Source of the DNA: Mastigias papua
Lineage: Eukaryota; Cnidaria; Scyphozoa; Rhizostomeae; Mastigiidae
Length of the DNA: 64,000 bases
Direction: 5' to 3'
NCBI GenBank assembly: GCA_964019165.1
Contig: OZ025271.1
Coordinates: forward strand, 7,926,275-7,990,274
This document shows positions 35,369 through 47,588 of the stretch, one piece after another; position 1 is the first letter of the stretch; each line of letters opens with the position of its first letter. A model generated the notes under the pieces. It was given only the letters and a program-made list of their open reading frames with translations, did no database searches and was not told the origin of the DNA. A program made the position numbers and the translations under genes.

Positions 35369-35950
35369 AAGTATGCACGTTTTTTATAAGAAACATGTCT
35401 ATAAGAAACATGAGGCTTAAATTAGCCTAAAGTTAAGAAATATTTAAGAAGCATGAGCAGGCTGAGCTTGGAAAGTAAACTTGAAAAATTCAGTTGTGGT
35501 AAGGACTTTTTATTGGGTAGAAAAATTTCATATGACATCCATCTCTTCACTGTTTTTAACTGCTGCATGAAAATGTTTAAAAAACGTCTTAAAAGTTCCG
35601 CAACAGACCAAAAGTGAGTCCATCATCATCTAATTATACACTCATTTCTTCCTCTAATCCATCACTCTCGATCATTTTGATAGGCTCACCTCCAACAATC
35701 TGTGGCAATACATCGTCCAACTCCTGGTTATTTGGAGGTGTGATATTGGATCTGGAGTGGAGACTGGCGGGACTTGGTAATTTGGTAAGCCCTCTGGCTG
35801 CACTAGGTTTTCATCGATTTTTGTTGTAATCAAAAGCTTCAAGAATTTTAAGAAACATTTAGGAAACATTTGAGGCTGGAATTGGAAAAATATTAAGAAA
35901 TATCCAGCCCGAAAGCAGACAGCTTGTTTCTTATAAAAGGCGCGTACTTA
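35369..35950. mobile_element. MITE with TTATAAGAAAC termini, copy 1
   Basis: The left end aagtatgcacgttttttat continues into aagaaac; the reverse complement of the right end reads aagtacgcgccttttataag. Secondary ataagaaacatg/agaaacatt repeats follow inside both ends. A second copy lies at 63277-63632. A coding-like remnant sits in the middle (see 35614-35870). Confidence 0.6.
35614..35870 (-). pseudogene. coding remnant inside the MITE
   Basis: On the minus strand QPEGLPNYQVPPVSTPDPIS is followed, in another frame, by PPNNQELDDVLPQIVGGEPI and KMIESDGLEEEMSV and a stop. The acidic C-terminal tail looks like real protein sequence. The family is not recognised; a transposase C-terminus is a guess. 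Confidence 0.35.
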
Positions 35951-36748
35951 GGCTGCATCGTTTCATTTCAGTAAAATGCCGTGAAGTGTTGAGAAGACTG
36001 TTTAACAAATGAATTTGAATTAACATCAGACTTTATGTATCAATATAATGTCTTGTCACAGTGTATACATAAGTTCATGATGTTAGACCCAAACTAAGTG
36101 GTAGAAGAACTTCTACAGTCAATTGGAGATGTGCACAATTGACGATGCACTGTTCAAAATGTCAATGGCCTATTTTATGTAATGTTCTAGTGCAATGTAT
36201 GATAAATGTGTTGTTTAATCTAACCTAATGTCTTTCTGAAGGTGAGAATAGTCATGACCTCGATATTCTACTCTATCTCTGTTATCAACTATTCTCAAAT
36301 AAGTTTCCCAACTGTTCAAATAAGCAGCTTCTTAATATTGAAAAACAATAGACATCCCGGAAGCCTACTTTGCAATATATTGCCTTCGTCTTCAAGCACG
36401 ATCATACCCTACAATCTTACTAAATGAAATAGAATACAATATATTAATCGCATTGCATCACAAGTGCCAGAGTTGATAGGCTAAATTTAATGCAATATTT
36501 TATTTCAGCACATCGAAATTAACATGAAACGCTCCATTCCCCTTCTATGGTGTAAGATTGATTGGCTTGTTGCATTCACCTTTACATTGTCTACATATAT
36601 TGGATCTATTTGATAAACAATATGTATATCTTAATAATCAGTTGTATCACCAAGTAGAACATCCTGTTGATGAAAGAAGTAGCAAATGCGTAGGAGAAAA
36701 GTACCCGGTAAAAGTCTCGTATGATTAATGACATATATAGTCAGTTTC
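35951..36748. other. no gene recognised
   Basis: AT-rich sequence without a supported feature; the short plus-strand frame at 36242-36427 has no motif. Confidence 0.4.
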
Positions 36749-36985
36749 AGTAAACCCTCGAATTGCCCCCCTGGGGGCTTAATTAGTGTTAATATTTTTT
36801 GGGTGGGGGCTTATTCGAGAAGGGGCTTATAAAACTATTTGACAAATGTCGTATAAAAAGCTCATTGCTAAAGCTCCTTTTCTCCATACTATTACAAGAC
36901 CAGTCTATATTTACGCATTAGTCTTCATCACCTAGGGTGAGGACTTAATCGAGGTAGGGGGAGGGGCTAATTCGAGGATTTACCC
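36749..36985. mobile_element. MITE with GTAAA..CTCGAATT termini
   Basis: The left end agtaaaccctcgaattgccc pairs with the right end; the reverse complement of the right end reads gggtaaatcctcgaattagc. Inside is gtgggggcttattcgagaagg, the same motif family as the AATAAGCCCC repeat at 6309 and 11606. About 237 bp, no coding capacity. Confidence 0.6.
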
Positions 36986-39085
36986 ACTGATCAGTGGATT
37001 TACCTTATTGGACTACAGCCTCTATTTACATATACTTCCAATCTCGTAAAGGAGGTGGGAGTATTGCAAGATGGCGTCTGAAAATGTTGTCATTTGCAAT
37101 CAAAGCAATCTCCTCAGAATTGTAATTATTACTGTAAACAGCTATGTCATTGAGGTAGATATGTAATGGAGAACAATAGTTTGTTTGTACTCATGATTGC
37201 TCATCGGAGCTTGCAATGTGTAAACACTGCTATCATACTGTGCCGGCCATCAGGCCCGGTTTACCAGTGACAGACAAAGTCATATTTTGTATGTAAACAG
37301 GTGAGTAAATTCATCACGTATATACCGAACTACGCCAACACATCTCACCCCTTCCTTGCAAGTAAAGGTTTTAGTTCTGTGCATGTGGCGAGACGAAATA
37401 ACACGTTTAGTTGTAAGTTACACCGTAGTTGTTTACATTTGCATTTAGAACATTTTTCACTTACTCATAGTTGACTGTACGCTTGACTAATCCAGGATAA
37501 CCTATTGTGTAGAAAACGAATCACTTCGTGATTTTTTTTGGGTAATGCGGGGTTATTTGGAAAGTTTCGTTTTTGAATTCGTAGTAGTATAGATTTTTCC
37601 CAAGCCTGACATACACGGTCCTTTAGTTACAATAACTCACAAGTTTTCACCTATTATCCAAGTAGGATTAGGACAATTTGATGAGTGAATTGTGTTTAAA
37701 ACATCCTCTTGTACCTCCGTTACTCCCTAAATAGATAGAGAAGTACAGACGGTTGGTGTTTTTTCAATAATATGCTATTTCTCTAGTTATTTTCATTCTT
37801 TTCATCATGGGAAAACCTATGCAAAGTATATGTGTTGGCTTTATAGTTTTGGTATTTACAGTGAACTGAAAATGCAAGGCGATTACACCTGGAATAGCTA
37901 GATAGAGATATGGCAATGAATGCAGATTGCCCCAGGCCCAAGAGCCTGAGAATGGGCCCAGAGTTATGAAACAATTCTTTGGTGATTGAATCAACTATGA
38001 AACTTCACATTGACCTCATAAGGAGTCACTTGTTTCCATTTGCCATTTCATCCAACACAACTTTTGCAGTTTGGTAGGGGCTTCCTGTACATTACCCTAA
38101 ATTTTCAGACTACCCCTTTCAAATAAGTCCCCTACCAGAACTTCAAATCATTAACAATCTTCCTCATCATAGAGGCCCCAATCACAGATGATGATGAATA
38201 CCCTATATGATGATGAATCAATTGATACCCTCATGTAGGTCATTGTGTTTACATTATTGAGCAAATTCCCTACCTCTCTGATCTCAGTGACAATATTTGT
38301 TCAATGTGACACTGTATAAACAAAGAGTTTCTATCTGTGTGGGTAATGCTTTTTGATGTTTTGGCCTGATTCTACAAAGTTACACATTTATTGCATAATG
38401 GGAGACAGTTGGAACAAAAGATTTCTTTTCACCTGTCAAAAGCACAATAGAAAAACTTGTCTGGTTTCGCTTGAGTTTTGAACATGTCCATTGTTTAGAA
38501 GAAAGAAATTGAAAACATTATGACTTGCAATGTGTCAAAGACAATCTTGTTTTCTAGTGTTTTTGACACCCACTAGGTGAAAATGGAGGAAAAAAAGGAG
38601 CTTGTATTTCAGGCTTGAGGGATATATACATTTAACTTAAACATGGATTAATTTTTACCAAAGTCTTGAGTAACACAACATAATAACTTGTTGATTTTTC
38701 AGTTAAACAGCTTATTTTAAACCGTTGTTAGGACACTAGATTGCATATAGTCATCTTAGGAGATAAGCATTGTTAAATGAAAAGAAATGTGTTACAAATC
38801 AGCCCTAGAAAATATAGTCTTCATTATCTAGAGGACCAAACATCAAACTGCCTCTCCTTGGAACCAGCCATGGTTGTTCCTCTAGGACAGGGAAAAACAT
38901 CTAGCAAGTGAAGACAGTTACTATAACTAAATTTAAGAGGTCTGCTGGCTCATAGTTCTAGAAATGCTTGATAAGCAAGTTGCATAGTTCAGCATTTCTC
39001 TTCTAGCATTCTTCAAACTGTCATTTGCCAAGGACTTGGTTCACTGTTCAGCCTCTCCACTCATATGGTGATGCATGATCCTTGC
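36986..39085. other. no confident gene; possible first exon at 37071
   Basis: ATG at 37071 in a good context (caagATGGCG) opens MASENVVICNQSNLLRIVII and reaches a GTAGAT donor-like site at about 37158. There is no supporting downstream exon. The rest is AT-rich with nothing recognised. Confidence 0.25.
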
Positions 39086-39088
39086 CTT

Positions 39089-40365
39089 TGGCAGTTGTAA
39101 AATGCAGGTCAACAGGTCATGTAGACTGCAGGTCACACTGGCAGCTACTTGTATTTTCATGAGAAGGCTATCCAGTTCAATCTATGTCATATGGAAGCTA
39201 GGCTAGAAGCCATTAATGAAGTCATAAATGAATCTGAGAATATTTCCATATAATGATATGATAACTTGGTCAAGCAGTGATGCATGTCCATATCAATATG
39301 CAATAATCAAATTGCCATGTGCTTATTTGTAACTAGCTAAGGATTTTTTAGTTTGAAGGAATTTTCTAGGGAACACCTCAGGCAATATTTTATTGTAATT
39401 AAAATCAGGTATCTTGATTTATCACTCTTATATATAAAGCAAGTTTTGAAGTTGGCTGCATTTTGTAATATTTTTGGGACACATTGTGTTGTATGGGCAT
39501 TTCAATCATCCCTAGACTTGAAACATTTTGCAGAAAACATGGGGATTAATTTCCAAGGTAGAGATGATGTTACATTTGTTAGCAGTGTCTGACCCTACCT
39601 TCGCCATCTCCACAATGTCATGGAATCAAAACCAATAAAGAGCAGCAGTATAACATTGAACTGCCAAATGAAATATTTTGAAACAATATGAGTACAGTCT
39701 TTCACGACTGGGTTCTAAAACATATGTTTGATAAATAACATAAGTGATCTGGATTACTCCAACTTCCCCACGTTCCATATTCCCCAATGGCCAATATTTA
39801 TAAGTGTATATGTGCCTCTCCATTTCTCCTTTCCAGTAGTTCTTTTCTCTTTATTTAGTCAAGTCCTGATTTACACTGTTTTCTCAGCTTTCTATTCCCT
39901 CTCTTGACAATCAGGTAGTACTAGCAAACTGTGTGGAATTGAAAAGCAACAAAATGCAGCAGGTGGATGCAAGCCTTTCCCACAGCCTTCGTCACTTAAA
40001 AATATCCAAGTAACTTTATGTAGTGTGCCATGGTCTGCATTTTACTTGACCTATTGACCTGCATTTTACAATTGCCACCTTGTCCTAGGCTACTGTTGAA
40101 GCATAAAAATTGCTAAGTTATGGCATAACTATACCTATTCAGGCCTTTTCATTTCACATGAGCGATCACTCATGATCATGTTAGCACACACGCAAACCAC
40201 ACCACAGGAGCTTTTAATCACTCACACAAAATGGTAAACCTTGGGCATTTAAGAACTTCCTAGCAACTTTCTGTTGTGTGCCATGATCAGCATTTCACTT
40301 GACCTAGTCACCTGTATTGTACAGCCGCTTTTTGTTGAAGCATGAAAATTGCTAAGTTATCAAAT
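39089..40365. repeat. local inverted and direct duplications
   Basis: tggcagttgtaaaatgcagg followed by tcaacaggt (near 39090-39118) is matched in reverse complement at 40050-40078 (27 of 29 positions). The block 40010-40125 is repeated in direct orientation at 40255-40362 (aacttt.tgt.gtgtgccatg, cacttgacct, gttgaagcat, aaaattgctaagttat). This looks like an old foldback element plus a tandem duplication. Confidence 0.5.
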
Positions 40366-41289
40366 AAAAATTCCTATTTCCTTGTTGATTAAGTAACTTG
40401 CCCTTCATCCAAAGCATGGATGTTGAGTCCATATGATTTCAGATGATGTAGAATTGGAGAGGGGAGTAGCAATTGTTTCTTAACTTGCCTTTCTCAATCT
40501 TATTGAGGTATTTGCTCCTCTTAAGTACTCTTAGGAATCAGTTCTGCATTTCCAAATTCTTACTTTTTAATTCTCTTTTTAGAGTCCTTTTTTCCTCCTT
40601 CTCAGAAGTACATATCAATAAAACTGAGTGATTATATGTTTTGTTTTCAAATCCAAGACAAAATGTAATCTTATTACTCACCTGACCCATTTCATGGAAA
40701 TGACACATGCCCAAAAAATTCTGAAATCAATCAATTTCTTCTAAAAATCAGGTCTACATGTAATTTGATGCCACATGCTTCTGACTTGATGAAAACAAAT
40801 TACTGACTGTGTGTACCTTTAGGGAGCATTGCAACAGCAAGGAAATTGGATAGTAAAATGGTGAAATTCTGAGTAATTTCATGTTGACATTAAATACTAC
40901 TTTAGTAAAATTAGCATTTCTTTTCAACTGCTGTGTACAAAGTGCTCTTACTGTATGGTAAGTTTGTGGACATTTATATTTGTAAAGACATATGTCTTGA
41001 TATTATCTGACAGGATTGAAAACTGTACCTAAGTCTAAAGTCACGTGAGTCACAAAATGGAAAGAAATAGTTTTCCGATTTCTACCAAATTCAACACTTT
41101 CTCAAAATTATTTGATTATCAAGAACTACTGTCTATAGCTGCTAGCACACAAAAAGTTGATTTGGTTTGATGTACTTTCTTTTCAAGAAAAGACCCTCAA
41201 CTTTGTCACATGAGTCACAATTATCTATGAACACTGGGAACAAAGCTTCGTTGAACCTCTTTTTCATTTAGTGAAAGTTACCATAGTTA
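40366..41289. other. no gene recognised
   Basis: AT-rich sequence, no supported feature. Confidence 0.45.
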
Positions 41290-42050
41290 TTGCAGGTCTA
41301 TCCACAAATAGACATTTTTGTTACATTCTCAACTTGGCTATCTGAGGAATTAATATTCAATCAGACTTATGCATATTTGGACACGAATATATTATTATAT
41401 GAGAATCAGTCTGATTTTCAACTCTTACATCTTGTTGCTACAGCCCTTATGGTTGGCTCCAATGATTTATGCAAGAATATAGATAAAGGACATTACACTA
41501 GTCCAATTTGAATTGACTTGGAGAAGGATTTTAACATAGTTGATCTGGAAACCTCACTCAAAAATGCATATGTATAGAGTAGCTTATGTGGAACATGACA
41601 TACTTTGATAACAGTAGGCAAATTTGCAGGGTAGATGGCACTCCCTCTTATCAAAGAGAAACATTTTGTAGAATTACTGTAAGCTATTGTCTTGGCCCAC
41701 ATCCATTCATTATGTACCACAATGAGTTGCCTCTTTCTTTGCAGAAATCTAATGTCATCATGTATGCCAATGATACATCCCTTTTCCTCTCCTCAGATTA
41801 GTTTAATGAACTAGAATTCCCTTAAACGTAAATCAATTGAAGCTGCAGGATTGACTTCATGTATACAACTTTCTTTGAATGCTGTGAGGGTACACTCACA
41901 TTTTATAGTCTCTGCTCCAAACATCTGTAAGAATGAAAGCCACCATGAAATCCGGAAATTATTTAGCTCGACTAGGATGAACATCATAGTTACTGGCTTA
42001 TTGTTGAATATGTTGAAGTAAGATTTTGCATGTCTAATGGCTTCCATTAT
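41290..42050 (+). pseudogene. decayed LINE reverse transcriptase core
   Basis: Readable pieces on the plus strand in more than one frame: LLYENQSDFQLLHLVATAL, IDLEKDFNIVDLETSLKN, SRQICRVDGTPSYQRETFC, NELPLSLQKSNVIMYANDTS and LSLNAVRVHSHF. These correspond to the finger, palm (YADD here as YAND) and thumb blocks of a CR1/Jockey-like reverse transcriptase. Several stops and frameshifts make it a relic. Confidence 0.7.
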
Positions 42051-42949
42051 AAAATTTCAGTTTTGGTACCTCCTAAGTATTAACCCTGGAGGAGAAAACG
42101 GGCTTTCCTAGGAAATTGTAGCATTGGTTGTACTCATTATACTTAGGCTGTGCCCGGAAAGGCTCTTGATTGAGCATAAGTGCCTAAAGTATGGCTGTTT
42201 TTAGAGCATGATTTATTGAGCATGAGGAGATTTGAAGTTGTATCTTAGGAAAATCCTTTCTCTTTATCACAGGCAAAGACTTCCCTAGATTTCAACTCAA
42301 ATCATCATTAAGCAAATCCTGTAAGAACATGTGTATGTCGTGGTAATCCATAATCATCCAGTCTCACTCTGATGAGTGGATAGTCATACCCTGCAAGTGA
42401 ATCACAACTTGTAGCAGAGCATCCTAGATTGGAGTTCCTATTCCTGGAGTGGAATCCCCATTTTGTTTTGCTTTTCTTCAGCCTTTTCTGTGTATTTTGA
42501 ATGCAGTCTTAGGAGGGGTGCAAAACAGAGTTCCCAACCTGTTCAAGGAGCTGAACCATTGTTTTGCTTAGTGCAAGATCTGATAAATATCAAGTTTCTT
42601 GGTTTCGTCTATTAAAGTGTATTTGAAAGATGTTTGCATCGTTCACATCTTCTTTCAATGCCCATTCTTTATCCACTTGGAATGTCTTGTTTCTTCTACT
42701 CTCACAGCAGACAGTTGATTTATCCCTCACTATTGGCACATTTTTTATCAAAATCAAACAGTAACTTACATTTCAGAATGCAGGATGGTGGATGGCTAAC
42801 TTTGACCAATACAGTATCAATTAGTTCACCTGTACAGTCAGAAAATCATAATCATGGCTGGTGAACTATTAGAGACCTTGTAGAAAGAAGACAGCTATAA
42901 TGATATGCCAGAGTTTTAGTTCACTTGCCCAGCCTGTTTTAGAGAATTA
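42051..42949. other. no gene; spacer within the LINE relic region
   Basis: No reverse transcriptase blocks could be read here. Either a later insertion separates the LINE pieces or this is an unrelated sequence. Confidence 0.35.
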
Positions 42950-43250
42950 TCCTTAACATGTTCTGACACTATAGAAAATTACAATACTCATCAGAAACTG
43001 GTCTTGCCAAAGACGAAAAGCAATGATCAAAAGGTGTTCTATTCACAATGCAAAACTGTGGAACAGCCTAAGAAACACAGATAAACAGCCACCCACCTTG
43101 AAAACCAGTGAAGATCAGCTATTGATGGGGACAGTTTTTATTTCATTTTTACATTCATTTCGCAGGAAATTGTCATTGCTCTGAGTTTTGGGTTTTCTTC
43201 TATTTGTATTTTTATCAATAAGGTTACCCAGAGTTAACAATCACTTTATT
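42950..43250 (+). pseudogene. decayed LINE 3' end, copy 1
   Basis: Contains tcatcagaaactg, tgcaaaactgtggaacagcc, acagccacccaccttgaaaa and tttatttcatttttacattc. The same series recurs at 43850-44010. It is the 3' end of a LINE of the same family as the adjacent relic. Confidence 0.55.
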
Positions 43251-43379
43251 AAAAGCTAATGGTTATGAAAATGCAATATAAGAACTAGTTCACCAACTAG
43301 TTCATTTGAAACCTAAAAACTAGTCAAATTCTATTTGATCCATGGGATTGCCCAGAACATCTGTGAAGCCATCAGACAG

Positions 43380-44100
43380 GTTTACTATCTGTTAATCTCA
43401 AGGTACATCTATGAGAGTTGGAAACTATGCAAACATACTGATATTTTGAAGACAATGGCAAATTGAATCCTTGGTCTTATTAAGTATTCCAGGAAATATC
43501 TGCCACCTGATATACTCAATGAAGTATACATAGGAATTGCTCAGCCCCCTTGTAGTTACAGTTCTTCCATATGGAGCTGCTGTGGTGAATAAAAAATTGA
43601 TATGGTGCAAAAATCCAAAAAAATACTGCTAGAATTGTAACAAACAACCAATACTATGATTTTACTGCTCCAGTAATCTAGAATCTTTGCTATTCAATTG
43701 AGCAGTGATCTTGTAAGAAAAAAAACAGCCACATTTACATACAACTCTTTAAATTCAATAGCCCAGGCATACATGAGAGAATTGCATAGTCTTAAATTGT
43801 TTTTAAGATATGAGAACAGTTAATATGCTCATCATCAGAAACTGATCTTACAATACCACTCCTAAGAAAAACCAATGGCCAGAGGGGTTTTTTTAATCAC
43901 AGTTTACAACTGCGGAACAGTCTAGAAATACAAACAAAACTGCCACCTACCCTCAAAAATCCTGCAAAGACCTGCTTTTTACAGATACACATTTTATTTC
44001 AGTTTTACATTCTTTCTTTTTTCTATTATTCTTGCAAGATATATTTTGAAATAGACATGTAGGTTTCTTTTGTTCATAGTTTTAAATTTGTTTCATATTC
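43380..44100 (+). pseudogene. decayed LINE reverse transcriptase C-terminus, copy 2
   Basis: Reads ILGLIKYSRKYLPPDILNEV, YIGIAQPPCSYSSSIWSCCG, then after frame changes NTARIVTNNQYYDFTAPVI, and further on AQAYMRELHSLKLFLRYEN. This is the conserved thumb/tail of CR1/Jockey-like elements. Together with 41290-42050 and 42950-43250 it indicates at least two overlapping or tandem LINE relics. Confidence 0.7.
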
Positions 44101-44826
44101 ATATATATTTATTTTTTATTTATATTTTTGAAATAAACTAGAATCAATATTGACTTGTTACAAGCTATGGCTTATCACTATACACTATAGGACCTCCTCA
44201 ACTATCAGTTTTGTAGACTGTGCTTAAAGCTTTTAGCCCCAATGCCCCCATTGATTAATCTATATCAGTAAAAGTCAATCAGAGATCATGCTGTCTTTAT
44301 TGTGCAAAGGAGATATTCTGTTGCTAGATGGTCCATCTTGAATGTACCTTTTACTTGTTACTTCCAACAAATGACCTGTCATGTTGTCAAAATTGGGTGA
44401 CGTTCAAACTGCTCTATTTTCAGAACAAGAAGTGATGTTGAGCTACACTTTCCAAATCTTGTTTATCTTTTGGTTATCTATCTTACATTTAAAAATCAAC
44501 TAGCACTAAGATGGTTGGTTACATATCCACTGATTTTGTCCCTCTTGGATGTGAAATACCCCTTATCCACTGTTCCTTTGCAGAGCCACTGTATGCAGTA
44601 TACTTTGTCACATTGACATCCTGGAATCTGACACCCCCCTCTTCAATAAAATATTCTAGTTATGTTATGTTAAGTTATAGACTATATTGTTTTACAAATT
44701 TAGTCACCACAGTAACTTTGGATGCATGAAATCTACTTTTTTCAAGGGAGGGACCAACCCCTAAACTGTCAATGCATACATCTCTTGTATACAGCCAGGA
44801 TCCCTCCATAATTCCAGCACAGGCCC
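44101..44826. other. no gene recognised
   Basis: The plus-strand frame at 44511-44729 has no motif. A phrase at 44288-44308 (atgctgtctttattgtgcaaa) echoes the end of the 84-bp repeat block. Confidence 0.4.
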
Positions 44827-45246
44827 CATGATTGATTGGCATCATTAATCAGTAATCAATCACAGATTTGTATGATCTGTGCTCTTTATTGTGATCTAAT
44901 ATGCTATCCCCATGATTGATTGGCATCATTAATCAGTAATCAATCATAGATTTGTATGATCTGTGCTCTTTATTGTGATCTCACATGCTATTCCCATGAT
45001 TGATTGGCATCATTAATCAGTAATCAATCATAGATTTGTATGATCTGTGCTCTTTATTGTGATCTCACATGCTATCCCCATGATTGATTGGCATCATTAA
45101 TCAGTAATCAATCATAGATTTGTATGATCTGTGCTCTTTATTGTGATCTCACATGCTATCCCCATGATTGATTGGCATCATTAATCAGTAATCAATCACA
45201 GATTTGTATGATCTGTGCTCTTTATTGTGATCTCACATGCTATCTT
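44827..45246. repeat. five tandem 84-bp units
   Basis: The unit start CATGATTGATTGGCATC falls at 44827, 44911, 44995, 45079 and 45163, exactly 84 bp apart. Units differ at only a few positions. Each contains the dyad TGATTGATT...AATCAATCA with a 16-bp centre, followed by agatttgtatgatctgtgc and tctttattgtgatctcacat. No open frame runs through it. Confidence 0.97.
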
Positions 45247-46716
45247 TATTGTGCATAGAACACATTCAATTTTTGGATGTATGCTCTTTGATTTTATGAT
45301 ATTTTGATATGAAAAGTTAGTTCTTGTTATTTCTGGCATAGTTGATTGAATTTTAGTTTAAATGACTTTTAGATATTTATCAATAGACATGATGTCAAAT
45401 CAACGAGCTTAAGTAGTTGTTCATCTTAGTTCTATAACTTATAGAAATGTGAACATGTATTGATAAGTTATTGAGAAATTCCTTTGACATCATTTGTCAA
45501 ATGTCATTTGTAGTTGTATTGAAATCACATTTGTAAAAGTGTCAACTAAATTAAATAATAATTAGAAGGACAATTTGGTTTTTACATGCAATGGTAGTTT
45601 GAAATCTGCATATTACCAATGATCAATTGAATTGTCTGTTTGTTGTTTAAGTACTCTAGAGCTGTTATGAATATTTTTCATCAACGCAATATAGCCTTTG
45701 GTCATATAAAAAAGTCATTTCCTACTTGACCCTGACACACATGTCAAAATTGAGAATATCAATGTTTATTGTCTAAAATTGAGAACATTAATTTCCATAT
45801 CTGTTTATTCCATAATATTACTTTTTCTTCAACTAGAAGTATATTTTGGTATTTGGTGCTATAGTGTTAGAAAATGTAGATGATGTGTGGCAAGCCTGCT
45901 GAAAGATTTGTCCATTAAGTGTTTGCATGTTTGTTATTCATGGTGCAAAAGAGAGGGTACCCTTCTGCACAAAATAATTCAAAACTAATGGTGACATATA
46001 AAAATTACATATGAAATTTATCATCAAACTTGAAAGATGAGTGATAAAAATTCTGTTAGTATTTTTCTGTATTTATCTCTAAATATTATTATTCAAGTCT
46101 TGATTGTTTTTAGATAATTGCCTCTGTTTACCTTCATTGAGAAATAGACACCAAATCACACATCATGCCAACTTTATAGGACGATCCAACAACTGACTAA
46201 CGCCTTGATCAAATATTTCTGGCATGTGAATCCTCCACAAACCTTATTTTGCTACGCTCCTGTTTATCGTTTTATCTTTACTCGTTGTCCTCCAATTTTA
46301 GTACGCACATATACACAGTTCTAAAATATTTGTACCTCGATGACCTGATACTGTACTTGGCTGTCCTAGATTTTACGGCATTTTAACATATTAGACACCC
46401 AATCCTGCGTTTTCCTAAATTGGTTTGATTGTCTCTACATTTATGTGATTTTTAAAGTTGTAGTATACTCTTATAAACAGTTGTAAAATCTCATGGTAGA
46501 TTTTGGCTTTTCTTGATGTCATGACATTTAACATTCGTACTGATCTCAATTCAAGAGGGAATTTACTTTGATTGGTCATATATTTATGATCAGATTAAAT
46601 ACAGTAATCGTTTTAAATTCTGACCGTCTTCCACTATTATCAATAGTGTTTTGAGACTTGATTTTGCTTCTCATCGGGTGTTTTGATAGGCCATCGCTAA
46701 TTTGGATTCTATTTTA
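45247..46716. other. no gene recognised
   Basis: AT-rich sequence without a supported feature. Confidence 0.45.
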
Positions 46717-47022
46717 TCAACTGGATTTTGACCATGACATCCAAATATATGTTAAGTCTCCTATATGCAACTTCATACAATATTCTCCCTCAACTATTTC
46801 GATATAATCAGTCGAATTTTTTGGATAAAACATAGTCTTTTCAAGCCAAAACATTAGCTTCTTCACGCACAAGATTTCTCTTGATTTCTTTGAAACAGCC
46901 ACGGGGCTAGGGAAAAAGCGGCAAAAAGCCGCCAGAATTTGTAGAACAATAGGGTCTATTGTTATTGACCAATCAGATTGCTCCATTTTAGCCCTTTTGG
47001 CGGCTGAGGCTAGAGCCGTCAT
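46717..47022 (-). CDS. hypothetical 101-codon ORF divergent from the promoter
   Basis: Starts MTALASAAKRAKMEQSDWSI and continues TIDPIVLQILAAFCRFFPSP. It lies divergently from the small gene downstream and overlaps the first CCAAT box. No family is recognised and no splice sites were assessed. It may be a chance frame in a GC-richer promoter region; the alternative is a divergent partner gene. Confidence 0.25.
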   Translation of the reverse strand: MTALASAAKRAKMEQSDWSITIDPIVLQILAAFCRFFPSPVAVSKKSREILCVKKLMFWLEKTMFYPKNSTDYIEIVEGEYCMKLHIGDLTYIWMSWSKSS

Positions 47023-47367
47023 CTACTGATTTAGAGCAAAATTAGCAGCCCTTGGCCGCGAAATTGGCCGCAACTAGACTTTTTGTGACTCTTTTGTTTT
47101 TTCAACCAATCAGATTCCAGTATTCTGCTGTTGATTGTTTATTTACCCAATGAAATAGCTGTATTTTACAATAGCCGATTATTCCAACAACCAATCAACA
47201 TGTTGTATTTGAATATTCTGTTTGTACTCTAACCAATGACATTTGATCAATTCATTGAATTATTGGCCAATCACAGACCGTAATTTGAATTAACATTGAA
47301 ATATCGTCCAATCAGGTAGTTCTATTTTCAAATTTTCTATTGTATTTTCCTTTGTTTTCTAGCCAAT
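46969..47367 (+). promoter_or_regulatory. CCAAT-box cluster, probable promoter
   Basis: Eight CCAAT pentamers start at 46969, 47106, 47147, 47191, 47233, 47267, 47308 and 47363. The last seven are spaced 41, 44, 42, 34, 41 and 55 bp. Five of the eight extend to CCAATCA(G/A). TTTTGGCGGC (about 46993), an E2F-like site, and a gcggc-aaaaa-gccgc hairpin (about 46918) lie just upstream. CCAAT is bound by NF-Y; the function here is inferred from position, about 65 bp before a possible exon 1 donor. Confidence 0.55.
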
Positions 47368-47389
47368 CAAGGAAGTTCAAATATCATCG

Positions 47390-47433
47390 TTATCAGCCTC
47401 ATTTCCGGCTTTCAGTCGAGCAGAAAGACGGGG
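47390..47433 (+). other. possible noncoding first exon
   Basis: The sequence after the last CCAAT box, cagtcgagcagaaagacggg, is followed by a consensus-like donor GTAAGA at 47434. It has no ATG. It would join exon 2 at 48226, after a long pyrimidine tract. The start coordinate is approximate. Confidence 0.35.
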
Positions 47434-47515
47434 GTAAGAAATCGGTTTTATTAATATTTCTTGATTGATCTATAGTTCTTCTACTTACAAGTTAAGACTA
47501 AGTTATACTCTACTT

Positions 47516-47588
47516 GGCCTAATCGATGTAAGAGTTGTAAAGATAAGTATGTAGAACTTATATTTACAACTCTTACATCTATTAGACC
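47516..47588. repeat. 73-bp hairpin inside the possible intron
   Basis: ggcctaatcgatgtaagag followed by ttgtaaa pairs with its reverse complement ending ttagacc, with two mismatches over 26 nt; an inner ataagt/acttat stem closes a 7-nt loop. It could fold as a long hairpin in the nascent RNA. Confidence 0.65.
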
